A stretch of DNA of 64,000 bases from Sphaerisporangium melleum. GTDB lineage: Bacteria; Actinomycetota; Actinomycetes; Streptosporangiales; Streptosporangiaceae. Numbering within the stretch: position 1 is the stretch's first letter; each line of letters begins with the position of its first letter. The notes under the pieces are model-generated. The model was not told where the DNA came from, did no database searches, and was given only the letters and a program-made list of their open reading frames with translations. Made by a program: the position numbers and the translations under genes. Positions 16,778 through 25,298 of the stretch are shown here, piece after piece. The stretch is from assembly GCF_014646695.1 (NCBI RefSeq), contig NZ_BMNT01000011.1, forward strand, positions 87,357 to 151,356. Reading direction: 5' to 3'.

Positions 16778-17257
16778 ATGAACGAGATGAACCTCCACGG
16801 TCACCCCACGAAGGAACTCCGTCGCACCCGCCAGGGCAGGATCATCGCCGGCGTGTGCTCCGGCGCGGCCGAATTCATCGGCGTCGACGCCAACATCCTG
16901 CGGCTCGCGCTCGCCGTCGCCACCTTCTTCGGTGGCCTCGGCGTGGGGATCTACGCCGTCGCCTGGCTGCTGATCCCGCAAGAGGGCAAGAGCGGCTCCA
17001 TCGTCCAGGACCTGATCAACAAGCAGAAGAACGACAGCGGTTCCGCCTGGCACCAGGTCTCCTCGCACTGGCAGTCGAAGGCGCCGCAGAACGGTCCGTC
17101 CCCCTACGGCGACCAGGGTGCCTGGCAGGCCCCGCAGGACGGGCGTCCCGCCGACGGCGCCTACCAGTCGCCCTACGCGCCCCCCGCTCAGCCCCAGTCG
17201 CCCACGTCCGGGAACCGGCCGCAGTCGCCCGTGGACGAGCCGCCGGCGAACGTCTAG
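16778..17257 (+). CDS. PspC-domain membrane protein
   Basis: 159 residues. ELRRTRQGRIIAGVCSGAAEFIGVDANILRLALAV is the PspC domain signature (R-x-x-x-x-x-x-GVC-x-G-x-A-x-x-x-x-x-x-x-x-x-x-R), followed by a membrane segment FFGGLGVGIYAVAWLLIPQE (about 49-68). The last 90 residues are a Pro/Gln/Ser-rich tail likely on one face of the membrane. PspC proteins sense or respond to envelope stress. Start at ATG 16778 after GAAGG. Its stop shares a CTAG with the convergent MFS gene. Confidence 0.88.
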   Translation: MNEMNLHGHPTKELRRTRQGRIIAGVCSGAAEFIGVDANILRLALAVATFFGGLGVGIYAVAWLLIPQEGKSGSIVQDLINKQKNDSGSAWHQVSSHWQSKAPQNGPSPYGDQGAWQAPQDGRPADGAYQSPYAPPAQPQSPTSGNRPQSPVDEPPANV

Positions 17258-18546
17258 GACACCTGGGCGCGGACCCTGGCGATGATCTCGTGACGAGTTT
17301 CGGTCCAGAGCACGGCGAGCAGTGCGGCGACGCACAGCCCGGCCGCCCCCGCGAGGGCGACCACCGGCTCTGGACCGAGCACCTGGGCGGCGGCGCCTCC
17401 GACGAGGATGCCGGCGCCCTGAGCGGCGAGCAGGCCCGACTGCACCAACCCGAACGCCTGGCCGCGGCGGCCGGGCGGCACACACTGGACGAAGGCGGTG
17501 TTGGCGGCGAGTTGGTACGCCCCGCCCACTCCCGCGAGGATCCACAGGCCGAGGACGACGGCCAGTGGAGGCCGCAGCGCACACCCGATGAGGGGCGCGC
17601 AGCTGAGCATGGCCAGCCATCCCATCGACCGCAGCCGCCCCGCCGGTGGTACGAACCGGCTGAACAGGAAGGCTCCGATCACCGTTCCGGTGGGCATGGC
17701 CGCCATCAGCAGGCCGGTGATCAACGTGACCTCGCGCGCGTCGCCGCCCAGCGTCGCGGCGTACGGCACGGCGATGCCCTCGGGAAGCACGTAGAAGCCG
17801 CAGAGCCACGCGAACAACACCAGAGTGCGCAGCCGCCGGTCACCGAAGACCAGCCGGGTCCCCGCCTTGGTCGTGGCCCACATGGAGGCGTGGACGCCGT
17901 TCTCGGGCGCCGGAGGGGGACGCCTGCGCACCCAGACGGCGAGGATCAGCGCCGAGGCGAGGAAGGTGACCGCGTCCAGCGCGAGCCCCTGGTAGGCGCC
18001 GATCGCCGCGATGACCCCCGCTCCCGCCGCGAAGCCCAGCATCTGCACGGCCTGGTTCGTCATGTTCTGCAGGGCGGAGCCCGCGACGTACCGGTCGCCG
18101 TCGAGGATCTCCGGCAGCAGCGCCGCGCGGGCCGCGGTGAACGGCGAGCTGAGCAGCACGACGCAGAACACCAGGACGCACAGCACAGGGAACGGCATGC
18201 TCGGCACGGCCATGAGGCCGACCAGGATCGCCCGGACCAGGTCGCACACGACCATGACCGTGCGGCGCGCGTACCGATCGGCGAGTCCGGCCAGCACCGG
18301 GCCACCGATGATCGGGGGCAGGTAGGTCAGGGCGTAGACGGCGGCGGTGGCGAGCGGAGAACCCGTCCGGTCGAAGACGAGGAGCGCGAGCGCCACCTGG
18401 GCGAGTTGGTCCCCGAGCAAGGACAGACATTGACCGGCCCACAAGGCTCGGAACTCGCCAATGGCGATGACCTCGCTGTACGTCGCCTGGCTTTCGAACG
18501 AGCGGCGGTGCCGCCCGGGCAGCCGGCCTGGCCGTGTGGCCGCCAT
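17254..18546 (-). CDS. MFS transporter
   Basis: 430 residues with about 12 hydrophobic segments. LAGLADRYARRTVMVVCDLVRA is the MFS loop 2-3 motif (G-x-x-x-D-R-x-x-R-R) and the second half repeats it weakly (PPAGRLRSMG). FRALWAGQCLSLLGDQLAQVALALLVFDRTGSPLATA is the typical opening of the MFS_3/enterobactin-exporter-like (EntS) subfamily. It exports small molecules by proton antiport; the substrate is unknown. Its stop overlaps the convergent PspC gene by four bases. Confidence 0.9.
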   Translation of the reverse strand: MAATRPGRLPGRHRRSFESQATYSEVIAIGEFRALWAGQCLSLLGDQLAQVALALLVFDRTGSPLATAAVYALTYLPPIIGGPVLAGLADRYARRTVMVVCDLVRAILVGLMAVPSMPFPVLCVLVFCVVLLSSPFTAARAALLPEILDGDRYVAGSALQNMTNQAVQMLGFAAGAGVIAAIGAYQGLALDAVTFLASALILAVWVRRRPPPAPENGVHASMWATTKAGTRLVFGDRRLRTLVLFAWLCGFYVLPEGIAVPYAATLGGDAREVTLITGLLMAAMPTGTVIGAFLFSRFVPPAGRLRSMGWLAMLSCAPLIGCALRPPLAVVLGLWILAGVGGAYQLAANTAFVQCVPPGRRGQAFGLVQSGLLAAQGAGILVGGAAAQVLGPEPVVALAGAAGLCVAALLAVLWTETRHEIIARVRAQVS

Positions 18547-18796
18547 ATGACTCCGGTGGGCTCACTATGCCTTTCCTGACAGTCCGTGTTCAGTATGTCA
18601 CGCACCGTGCCGGGTCCGCGCGTGGTTGGCCGAACCTCGTCGGCGCGAGCGTCTTTTCAGGCACTGCTGTGCAGGATCACGCCCGGATGGCGCCGACCCA
18701 CCCGCTCTGGCGATGGGACCTCTGCGCCCTACGCCACCGCTGAACGAGGCCGGCCGAGCTTCTCGGAAAGGCGCGTCGAACAGGAGCTATGGCGGC

Positions 18797-19138
18797 CTAC
18801 CAGCCCAGTTCGTGGAGGCGATCATCGTCGATCCCGAAATGGTGGGCGATCTCATGAATCACCGTGATCTGTACCTCCTCGACGACCTCGTCCTCCGTGT
18901 CGCAGATCTCGCAGATCGGGTTGCGATAGATCTCGATGCGGTCGGGAAGCACGCCCACGTACCAGTCGCCTCGCTCGGTGAGCGGGATACCGGTGTACAG
19001 CCCGAGCAGGCCGGGCTCCGGCGGGTCGTCCACGACCACCATGACCACGTTCTCCATGACCTGGGCCAGTTCGGGCGGGATCGTGTCCAGCGCCTCGGCG
19101 ACCAGTTCCTCGAACTTCTCCCGCGAAACCTCCACCAC
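18797..19138 (-). CDS. Zincin-like metallopeptidase family protein
   Basis: 113 residues. ITVIHEIAHHFGIDDDRLHELGW holds HEIAH, the HExxH zinc motif, followed by a D-D-x-R-L-H-E-L-G ending. This is the small actinobacterial and proteobacterial zincin family (formerly DUF1025). VEVSREKFEELVAEALDTIPPELAQVMENV is the conserved N-terminus. Peptidase activity has not been shown for most members. Start at ATG 19138. Confidence 0.9.
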   Translation of the reverse strand: MVEVSREKFEELVAEALDTIPPELAQVMENVVMVVVDDPPEPGLLGLYTGIPLTERGDWYVGVLPDRIEIYRNPICEICDTEDEVVEEVQITVIHEIAHHFGIDDDRLHELGW

Positions 19139-19291
19139 CGGTCAATCGTGTCATTGACCGGGAGGCGCCACGTACTCATCGCGGCGCGACATGCGTGCGA
19201 ACCCAGGATGAACCGTCTTGACCGCCACCGACACGCGAGCTGACACCGCGCCGCTATGAGATGTGCGGGATTATCGGGTAGGCAAGGGGCG

Positions 19292-20953
19292 ATGAATTCG
19301 ATGCGCTGGAAAGGGATCGCCCAGGGGCTGGCGGCGCGCCGTGGCGTCCGCTGGAGCGGCAACGCCCTGCTGATCGGCATCGTCGCGCTGGCCGGAGCAT
19401 GGCTCGGGCTCTCCATGGGCGCTCACGTGCGTACGGCGGTGGGGCCCGCGGAGATCGGCATGACCCTCCGGCCGTCCTGGGGTGGCCAGACCGTGCTGGA
19501 CGTGCGGCCGCTGGGCACTCTGCGGTTCGACTCCCACCACGGTCCCGTACAGCTCGCTCTCAGCCTCGACGGCATCCACGCGGACGTCGCCCAGCGGCTC
19601 CTGGAGAGCCCGCGCTGGGCCGAGACGCTGCCGGGCCTGATCGAGGCCGATCTCCTGGCCGGCCTGCGCGAGCTGCTCATCAGGGCGGCGCTGTGGGCGG
19701 TCGCCGGGGCGGCGCTGGCCGGGCTCATCGTCTTCCGGCGATGGCGCAGCGCGCTGTGGACGGGGCTCGGCGGCATCATGGCGATCGGGCTCGTCGCCCT
19801 GCTGTCGGTGCTGACCTTCAACCCGCGATCCATCGCCGAGCCGCGGTACACCGGCCTGCTCACCGGTGTGCCGTCCCTGATCGGCAGCGCCGAGTCGATC
19901 GTGACGCGCTTCTCGGAGTACCAGGGGCAACTCGCCAAGCTGGTCACGAACGTCTCCCAGCTCTACCAGGCGGGGGCGAGCCTGCCCGTCTACTCGCCGG
20001 ATCCGAACACACTGCGCGTTCTCCATGTGTCCGACATCCACCTCAACCCGGTGGCCTGGAGCACGATCCACTCGCTGAAGGACCAGTTCAAGATCAATAT
20101 GGTGGTCGACACCGGAGACATCGCCGACCACGGGACCAAGGCAGAGAACAGGTTCGTCGAGGAGATCGGCAAGCTGGGGATCCCGTACGTCTACGTGCGT
20201 GGCAACCACGACTCGATCGCCACGCAGGAGGCCGTGGGACGGCAGAAGAACGCCGTCGTCCTGGACGGCCGCGAGAAGACCGTGGAGGGGCTGCGCATCT
20301 ACGGGGTGGGTGACCCGAGGTTCACCCCCGACAAGTCGGTGGAGGTCGACTCAGACCCCGAGACGCTCGCCGACCTCGGACGCACCCACGCCGCGCGGGT
20401 GACGCCCTCCGCGGAGGGCGTCAAAGCGGGCAGAAAGCCCGCACGCGCGGCCGCCAAACCGCCTGCCCGATCCTCTCCCAGCGCCACCACGACTCCTTCG
20501 GCGTCCCCGTCGGCCTCCTCCCCGGTGGGCGCGGCCGACAAGCCGGCCAAGAAGATCCCCGTCGACGTGGTCGCCGTCCACGACCCGACCATCGGACGGG
20601 CGTTCACCGGGGCCACACCCCTCGTCCTGGCCGGGCACGTCCATGAGCGGTCCACCGAGATGCTCCCGTCCGGCACCCGCGTCATGATCCAGGGCTCCAC
20701 AGGGAGCGCCGGTCTGCGGGGCCTGGAACACGACGAGCCCACGCCCATCCAGGCGTCGGTGCTGTACTTCGACCGGAGCACGCATCGCCTCCAGGCCTGG
20801 GACGACGTCACACTCGGGGGCCTCGGCGAGCAGTGGGTACAGATTCAACGTCACATCGAGGCCGACCCCGGTCGTACAATTTCTCCGGAGCCTTCCGCCG
20901 CCCCGTCGCCAACGGGGGAGGACGACTCCAGCCCGACACCTTCCAGGCGGTGA
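19292..20953 (+). CDS. Membrane-anchored metallophosphoesterase
   Basis: 553 residues. Start at ATG 19292 after AAGGGG. One membrane segment lies near residues 17-35 and two more near residues 135-180, leaving the catalytic part outside. Calcineurin-like motifs are LHVSDIHLNP (D-x-H), VVDTGDIADHG (G-D), YVRGNHDS (G-N-H-D) and VLAGHVHERS (G-H-x-H). Between the third and fourth motifs there is an odd Ala/Pro/Ser/Lys-rich stretch (residues about 365-425: RKPARAAAKPPARSSPSAT), absent from compact relatives and likely disordered. A Pro/Ser-rich tail ends the protein. Substrate unknown. Confidence 0.88.
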   Translation: MNSMRWKGIAQGLAARRGVRWSGNALLIGIVALAGAWLGLSMGAHVRTAVGPAEIGMTLRPSWGGQTVLDVRPLGTLRFDSHHGPVQLALSLDGIHADVAQRLLESPRWAETLPGLIEADLLAGLRELLIRAALWAVAGAALAGLIVFRRWRSALWTGLGGIMAIGLVALLSVLTFNPRSIAEPRYTGLLTGVPSLIGSAESIVTRFSEYQGQLAKLVTNVSQLYQAGASLPVYSPDPNTLRVLHVSDIHLNPVAWSTIHSLKDQFKINMVVDTGDIADHGTKAENRFVEEIGKLGIPYVYVRGNHDSIATQEAVGRQKNAVVLDGREKTVEGLRIYGVGDPRFTPDKSVEVDSDPETLADLGRTHAARVTPSAEGVKAGRKPARAAAKPPARSSPSATTTPSASPSASSPVGAADKPAKKIPVDVVAVHDPTIGRAFTGATPLVLAGHVHERSTEMLPSGTRVMIQGSTGSAGLRGLEHDEPTPIQASVLYFDRSTHRLQAWDDVTLGGLGEQWVQIQRHIEADPGRTISPEPSAAPSPTGEDDSSPTPSRR

Positions 20954-21037
20954 CCGCTTTGGCATCGGGGGCCCGAGTCCCCTATGCTTCAGAAGTCCCC
21001 GACGGAAGACGTCACGGATCCAGGACGAAAGTCCTGA

Positions 21038-21110
21038 GCCCCCATCGTCTAGCGGCCTAGGACACCGCCCTTTCAAGGCGGCGGCACGGGTTCGAATCCC
21101 GTTGGGGGCA
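21038..21110 (+). tRNA. tRNA-Glu (anticodon TTC)
   Basis: 73 nt. Acceptor GCCCCCA/TGGGGGC, anticodon stem CCGCC/GGCGG with loop CTTTCAA, and T arm CGGGTTCGAATCCCG. Discriminator A. First of three tRNA genes in a row on this strand. Confidence 0.97.
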
Positions 21111-21218
21111 CGCGCGAGCTCAGGCTCGCCAGCAGGACGGAGGTCAGAAGATCTCCGAAGAGCTGGTAAGCTAAGCGAGCGCAAAGGCCGAGAGCCACAA
21201 GCTCCCGGCGACAAGCAA

Positions 21219-21293
21219 GGTCCTGTAGAGCAGTTTGGAGTGCTCGCCACCCTGTCAAGGTGGAGGTCGCGGGTTCAAGTCCCGTCAGGACCG
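21219..21293 (+). tRNA. tRNA-Asp (anticodon GTC)
   Basis: 75 nt. Acceptor GGTCCTG/CAGGACC, D loop of 10, anticodon stem CCACC/GGTGG with loop CTGTCAA, and T arm GCGGGTTCAAGTCCCGT. Discriminator G, as is normal for tRNA-Asp. Confidence 0.97.
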
Positions 21294-21319
21294 CTCTGGT
21301 AGGTGTCATCTCACCGCCG

Positions 21320-21393
21320 GGTCAGGTAGCTCAGTTGGTACGAGCGTCCGCCTGAAAAGCGGAAGGTCGGCGGTTCGACCCCGCCCCTGACCA
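21320..21393 (+). tRNA. tRNA-Phe (anticodon GAA), island integration site
   Basis: 74 nt. Acceptor GGTCAGG/CCTGACC, anticodon stem TCCGC/GCGGA with loop CTGAAAA, and T arm GGCGGTTCGACCCCGCC. Discriminator A. The portion from the anticodon stem to the end is repeated exactly at 35739 and 39075, so this gene served as attB for at least two integrations. The gene is intact here. Confidence 0.97.
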
Positions 21394-21394
21394 C
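21348..21394 (+). repeat. Attachment site copy 1 (within tRNA-Phe)
   Basis: A 47-bp segment starting CCGCCTGAAAAGCGG and ending CCCCTGACCAC. It is the 3' part of tRNA-Phe and is identical to 35739-35785 and 39075-39121. This copy is the left end of the composite island. Confidence 0.92.
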
Positions 21395-21414
21395 CACATC
21401 TGACCAGCAAGAAT

Positions 21415-21446
21415 GCCCCGTAGCGACTATCGCTCCGGGGCGTTTT
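21415..21446 (+). terminator. Terminator after tRNA-Phe
   Basis: GCCCCG...CGGGGC outer stem with an inner AGCG/CGCT pair, then GTTTT. It lies 21 bases after the tRNA and is probably carried by the island. Confidence 0.8.
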
Positions 21447-21514
21447 CGCGTCTGTGACAGCAACGCTGACAGCAACGGCGCCGCCTCCGCTGCAGCGTTG
21501 ACCATGGCACGCTG

Positions 21515-22411
21515 ATGTTCGTGTGGTTACTTCCTTGGCCTGTGGCGAATGATTCGGACCACGGCACTGTGTTGCCCAGGGCGCTTCGGACGGTTCGTGC
21601 CGTCGACACGGCCACGATGATCGAGCTGCTGCGTGAGACCTCACGCTCCACCAAGCCGCAGGCCAGCGATTTTCTGGCTGCCCACCTTGCTCCAGGCGGA
21701 ACACACTACGTGATCCCTTGGCCACGTAGGTCGTGGGATGTGGCCGTAGAAGGCTGTATCTGTGCGGCCATGGTGCTCAGGATGAACGACGGTGCGCTCA
21801 TCAAGAGCGGTCTTAACAGGTCTGTACCGATGCAGCGTTTCCAGCAGCTTCCCAAGACGCTGTCACGGTGGGAGGAGTATCAGACGGTCTGGCGCGCCAG
21901 GGGCATAAGGCGGGACTTCCATGTGTGGTCCCGAGATCACCGACACGACCACAGTTGCAAGCACCCGCGCTGCGTTGAAGAGCGCGAAGGCCACTGCTCC
22001 TGCTACACGTTCTCGGAAGACCTGCGGACAGCGCGTGACCGGCCCGCTGGCTTGGAACGTGGTTCGGCGCAGGAGGCTGTTAGGGGCTTGATGGCCAAGG
22101 CGTTCATAGAGATTCGTGCCGTCAGTCACCTGGCGGAGCGCGCGTTGGCTGATGGGGAGACCGATACAGCACTGAGGCATCTGGAGCACATGCGCATGAT
22201 CGCCAACGTGTGTCACAACCTGCCAGGCGATTTTCTGCCCAAGAGGCGCAAGGCCCGCGAGCGGAAGGCCGTCGAGAGCCTCCGATTCCACCTACGGGAA
22301 CTCGATCCCGACGATCGTGCTGCCCAGTGGGTCGCGGGGCAGCTGGAAAGTCGGGGGTTCGACTACGTTCCTGTTCTCCGCGATCGGATCAAATGGAAGC
22401 ACGCTCGGTAA
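21515..22411 (+). CDS. Island protein of unknown function, Cys/His-rich centre
   Basis: Up to 298 residues; the start is unsure because no ribosome binding site precedes ATG 21515. I do not recognise the family. A central stretch (about residues 145-168) has closely spaced His and Cys (RHDHSCKHPRCVEEREGHCS), which could bind zinc. The C-terminal half is helical and highly charged (KRRKARERKAVESLRFHLREL). It lies between the attachment site and the integrase, converging on the latter, a place often held by accessory or regulatory island genes. Confidence 0.6.
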   Translation: MFVWLLPWPVANDSDHGTVLPRALRTVRAVDTATMIELLRETSRSTKPQASDFLAAHLAPGGTHYVIPWPRRSWDVAVEGCICAAMVLRMNDGALIKSGLNRSVPMQRFQQLPKTLSRWEEYQTVWRARGIRRDFHVWSRDHRHDHSCKHPRCVEEREGHCSCYTFSEDLRTARDRPAGLERGSAQEAVRGLMAKAFIEIRAVSHLAERALADGETDTALRHLEHMRMIANVCHNLPGDFLPKRRKARERKAVESLRFHLRELDPDDRAAQWVAGQLESRGFDYVPVLRDRIKWKHAR

Positions 22412-22429
22412 CTGCGTCACCGAGCGTGC
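22399..22429. terminator. Bidirectional hairpin between convergent island genes
   Basis: Perfect 11-bp stem GCACGCTCGGT/ACCGAGCGTGC with a 9-base loop. It overlaps the stop codon of the gene ending at 22411 and lies 25 bases before the end of the integrase frame on the other strand. Confidence 0.7.
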
Positions 22430-22453
22430 TGACCAGCTGTGAAAAGGGCTCGG

Positions 22454-23473
22454 CTATCCGAGGGCATCTCCCAGCTTGCGCAGGGCGGTGCGCTTGTCGT
22501 CGAGCGATGCGTGAGCGTAGATCGTCATGGTGACCTCGATGTCGCTGTGGCCGACGATGTCGCGGACGACCTGGGGCGGGACGCCGAGGTTGAGCAGGAG
22601 CGTCACACAGGTGTGTCGGAGGTCGTGAAACCTCATCTCACCGAGACCGGCCGTCTTGCGGATCGCTCCCCAGCTTCGCCGAAGGTTGTCCGGTTCCATG
22701 GGGGTCCCGCGGCGAGAGGGGAAGACGAGGCCGTGTTCTTCCCATTCCTGCCAGCGGTCCGACCGTTCGGCGAACTGACGCTTACGGTGCTCTCGGAGCG
22801 CTTCCACGCAGATCGAGGGCAAGGGGACGGTACGCGCTGAGTCCTCCGTCTTCGGCCGGACGAACTGAAGGCGGCCGGCGACACGCTGAAGGGTCTGCAC
22901 GACTTCCAACGTGCCGCCGTCGAGGTCGACATCTTCCCAGCGGAGCCCGAGCAGTTCGCCGCGTCGCAGGCCGAGGCAGAGCGCCAGGACGTACAGAGCG
23001 TAGAGCCGATGTTCCCGAGCGGCCTTGAGCACCGCACGGGCCTGGGGCACGGTGAGACCACGGTTCACCTTGTACTTCGGCACGGGGACTTTCACCAGCT
23101 TGGCCGCGTTCCGGGGGATGATCTCTTCCCGGACGGCGCACTCCAAGGCGTTCCGAAGTACGGCATGGACCGACTGAACCATCCGGGTCGACAGCCGCGA
23201 CTCGCAGCACTGGCCCTTCTTGGCAGCACAGCAGACGGGCACCTCGCGGGAGGCGTCCCAACCATGCTTACAGCACTGACACTCGGTGCGAGTGCGGGTG
23301 ACGAAGAGGCGAACATCCTGAGCGTTGAGCTTGTTCAGCCGCCGGCTACCGAGACGGGCACCAGGTGGAGACGGACGACGCTCTCATAGCCCTGGTACGT
23401 CTTCGGACGCCGTTCTTCTTTGACGATGTGCTTGAGCCAGTAGTTCAGGTAGTCGCCGGGTCTGTCCAGTGAT
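22454..23473 (-). pseudogene. Tyrosine integrase of unit 1, frameshifted and truncated
   Basis: The C-terminal 260 residues are intact with catalytic residues in ALCLGLRRGELLGL (Arg), FHDLRHTCVTLLL (His-x-x-Arg), VGHSDIEVTM (His) and IYAHASLDDK (Tyr). A Cys-rich stretch (CCAAKKGQCC, and TECQCCKHGW just upstream) looks like an inserted zinc element. The N-terminal domain continues in another frame (GDYLNYWLKHIVKEERRPKTYQGYESVVRLHLVPV), and the two frames meet at about 23350-23355, where one G is missing on the plus strand. The gene is then cut at 23474 by the insertion sequence, and no start codon region is left. It catalysed integration into tRNA-Phe. Confidence 0.88.
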
Positions 23474-25092
23474 CGGCTCTGTCTCTCTTTCGGTGGTGAC
23501 GGAGCGTTAGCCCAACAGGATTCGGTGGCGGAGCAGCGCGAAGCCGGCCCGGCCGTGCATCTGGCGCATGATTCGCTTGGTTTTGGTGTTCACGCCTTCG
23601 GTGCCACCGTTGTGGAACGGCAGGGTGATGGCCGCGTGGACGGCGTCGCGGTCCTGGTCAAGGCCGCGGATGAAGGCGTGCAGGTGAGGCAGATCGCAGG
23701 TTCGGGCGGTGATGATCCATGCGTCAAGACGCTCGGCGTTGCCCTGGCGCGGCCGGAGCAGGTCGGCGAAACCGCGGACGAGTTCGGCCAGGTCGATCAT
23801 CTGCGGGCAGGCGGTGGTGAGGTCGTCCAAGAGGCACCGGTGCTCGTCTTTCAGGTTGTCGGGCCGGGTGAGCAGGAGGCGGGCCAGGCGGCGTGGGGAA
23901 ATGGGCAGACGGTCGGCTTCGACCCGCCCTTGGGTGATATAGCGGTAGAGAAGGTTGAAGCTGCCCGTGTAGCCGAGGGCCTTGATCTCGTTGAACAGGT
24001 GCAGGACGGGGACGGCGGGTCGTCGGCACGGCGGTGCCGCAGGTGGTCGCGGTAGGGATCGACGAGGGTAGAGCGGTACTGCGGAGCCCGCTGCAGGCGC
24101 ATCGGTTCCTCCACACGGGCGTAGCGTTTGACCGTGTTGAGGGACACGTTCAGTCGGCGGGCGCATTCCAGCAGCCCGACGCCCTTGCCGAGTAGGTCGT
24201 GGACCTGATGCCAGCGCTCGCGGGTGGTCTGCGCGCGTTTCCCATCTTGTATTGGTGGCCCGGCCTTGGCCCAGCAGGCACTGTGTCCGGCTACTTCTTT
24301 CAGGACGGCCTCGCCGAGGTTGTGCCACAGGTGCCAGCGATCAGTGACCTGGATCGCGTCCGGCAGCGCCCGGCGCACCGCTTCGGCGTAGGCGCCTGAG
24401 CCGTCCCGGCACACCACCTGCACCCGGGATGAGCACGCAGCCAAGCCTCTAGCACGTCGGCGGTGCGGCCAGGCAGAACGTCGATGCGCTCGCGCGTCTG
24501 GGCGTCGATCAGCACAGTGGCGTAGCGGTGCCGCCGGCGCAGTGCGAAGTCATCCACCCCCAGCACACGAGGCACCCGAGGTTGGAGCGAGGGAAAGCGC
24601 AGCAGAAGGCGCAGCGCGGTGTGCCGGGACAGGTCAACCGCCAGCGCGGATAAGGCACGCACACCGGCCCGTCCAGCCAGTTCGCGGACCACCGCACCGA
24701 TCTGCGAGGTCAGACGTGTGGTGCGCCGCTGGTAACGCTCCAGTACGTCAGGCAGTTGTTCGCGGAAGGTCTGACGGCAACCGCGAGTCGGGCAGACCAG
24801 ACGGCGAACCCTCACCACCACCAGCACACGGCGTGCATCGACCGGGACATCGGCAACGGTCCGGTCGTGATAGCCGTGCACGCGGGTTGTCTCAACCCCG
24901 CACCCCGAACAGGCGACCGCCCAGTCCGGGGTTCGCGCAAGCACCCGGATTCGCTCACCCTCGTCCTGCACGTCGTTCACCACCAGCGGCGACAACCCCG
25001 AGAACACTGCACTCACAAGCACGTCAAGATCAAGCATGACTCACTGTGAGGCAGTAGAACCTTCCGTCACCACCGAATCTGCGACAGAGCCG
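23474..25092 (-). mobile_element. ISL3-family insertion sequence (1.6 kb), decayed
   Basis: Imperfect 29-bp inverted repeats at 23474-23502 and 25064-25092 share CGGCTCTGTC at the outer end and TTCGGTGGTGACGG at the inner end. They enclose one ISL3-type transposase reading frame broken by two frameshifts. No clear 8-bp target duplication is visible at the ends. It sits in the N-terminal part of the island integrase. Part of the same type of element is also left at 43035-43178. Confidence 0.85.
23507..25037 (-). pseudogene. ISL3-family transposase with two frameshifts
   Basis: Three consecutive frames join into one transposase. The first (from ATG 25037) has a zinc-binding head ([27 protein letters not shown]) and [20 protein letters not shown], with the first catalytic Asp. 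The second has [34 protein letters not shown], with the second Asp and the W-H-x-x-x-N helix typical of the family. The third has FNEIKALGYTGSFNLLYRYI and FHNGGTEGVNTKTKRIMRQMHGRAGF, with the C-terminal Glu. The breaks fall at about 24423-24428 (CCCGGG) and 24014-24019 (GGCGGG), each lacking one base; the fragment at 43 kb has the full codon at the second site. Confidence 0.88.
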
Positions 25093-25298
25093 AAAGAGAA
25101 GAAGACAGAGCCGAAGACCGTACAGTCCCTCCTGCTTGGGTTGATGCTTGACTCTGCAGCCTCGGTTGAGGGTTGACATGATCAACCCGTAGTCGTGCCG
25201 GGTGTGCGACTTGCGGCAGAAGAGGATGTCCGGCCGCCCCCTCCGATAGCTCGACAAGGTCTATCCTGAAGGGCTTTGCTCACAGACGGAAGGTCCTG

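Noticed and set aside
24000..24450. Programmed frameshifting in the transposase
   Set aside because: No slippery A6-7 or X-XXY-YYZ site and two separate one-base losses. ISL3 enzymes are single-frame, so decay or read error is simpler.
25030..25257. Minus-strand frame of about 75 codons right of the ISL3 element, considered as the missing integrase N-terminus
   Set aside because: It does not resemble the N-terminal arm-binding domain of tyrosine integrases, and it runs through the inverted repeat of the IS. Likely chance frame.
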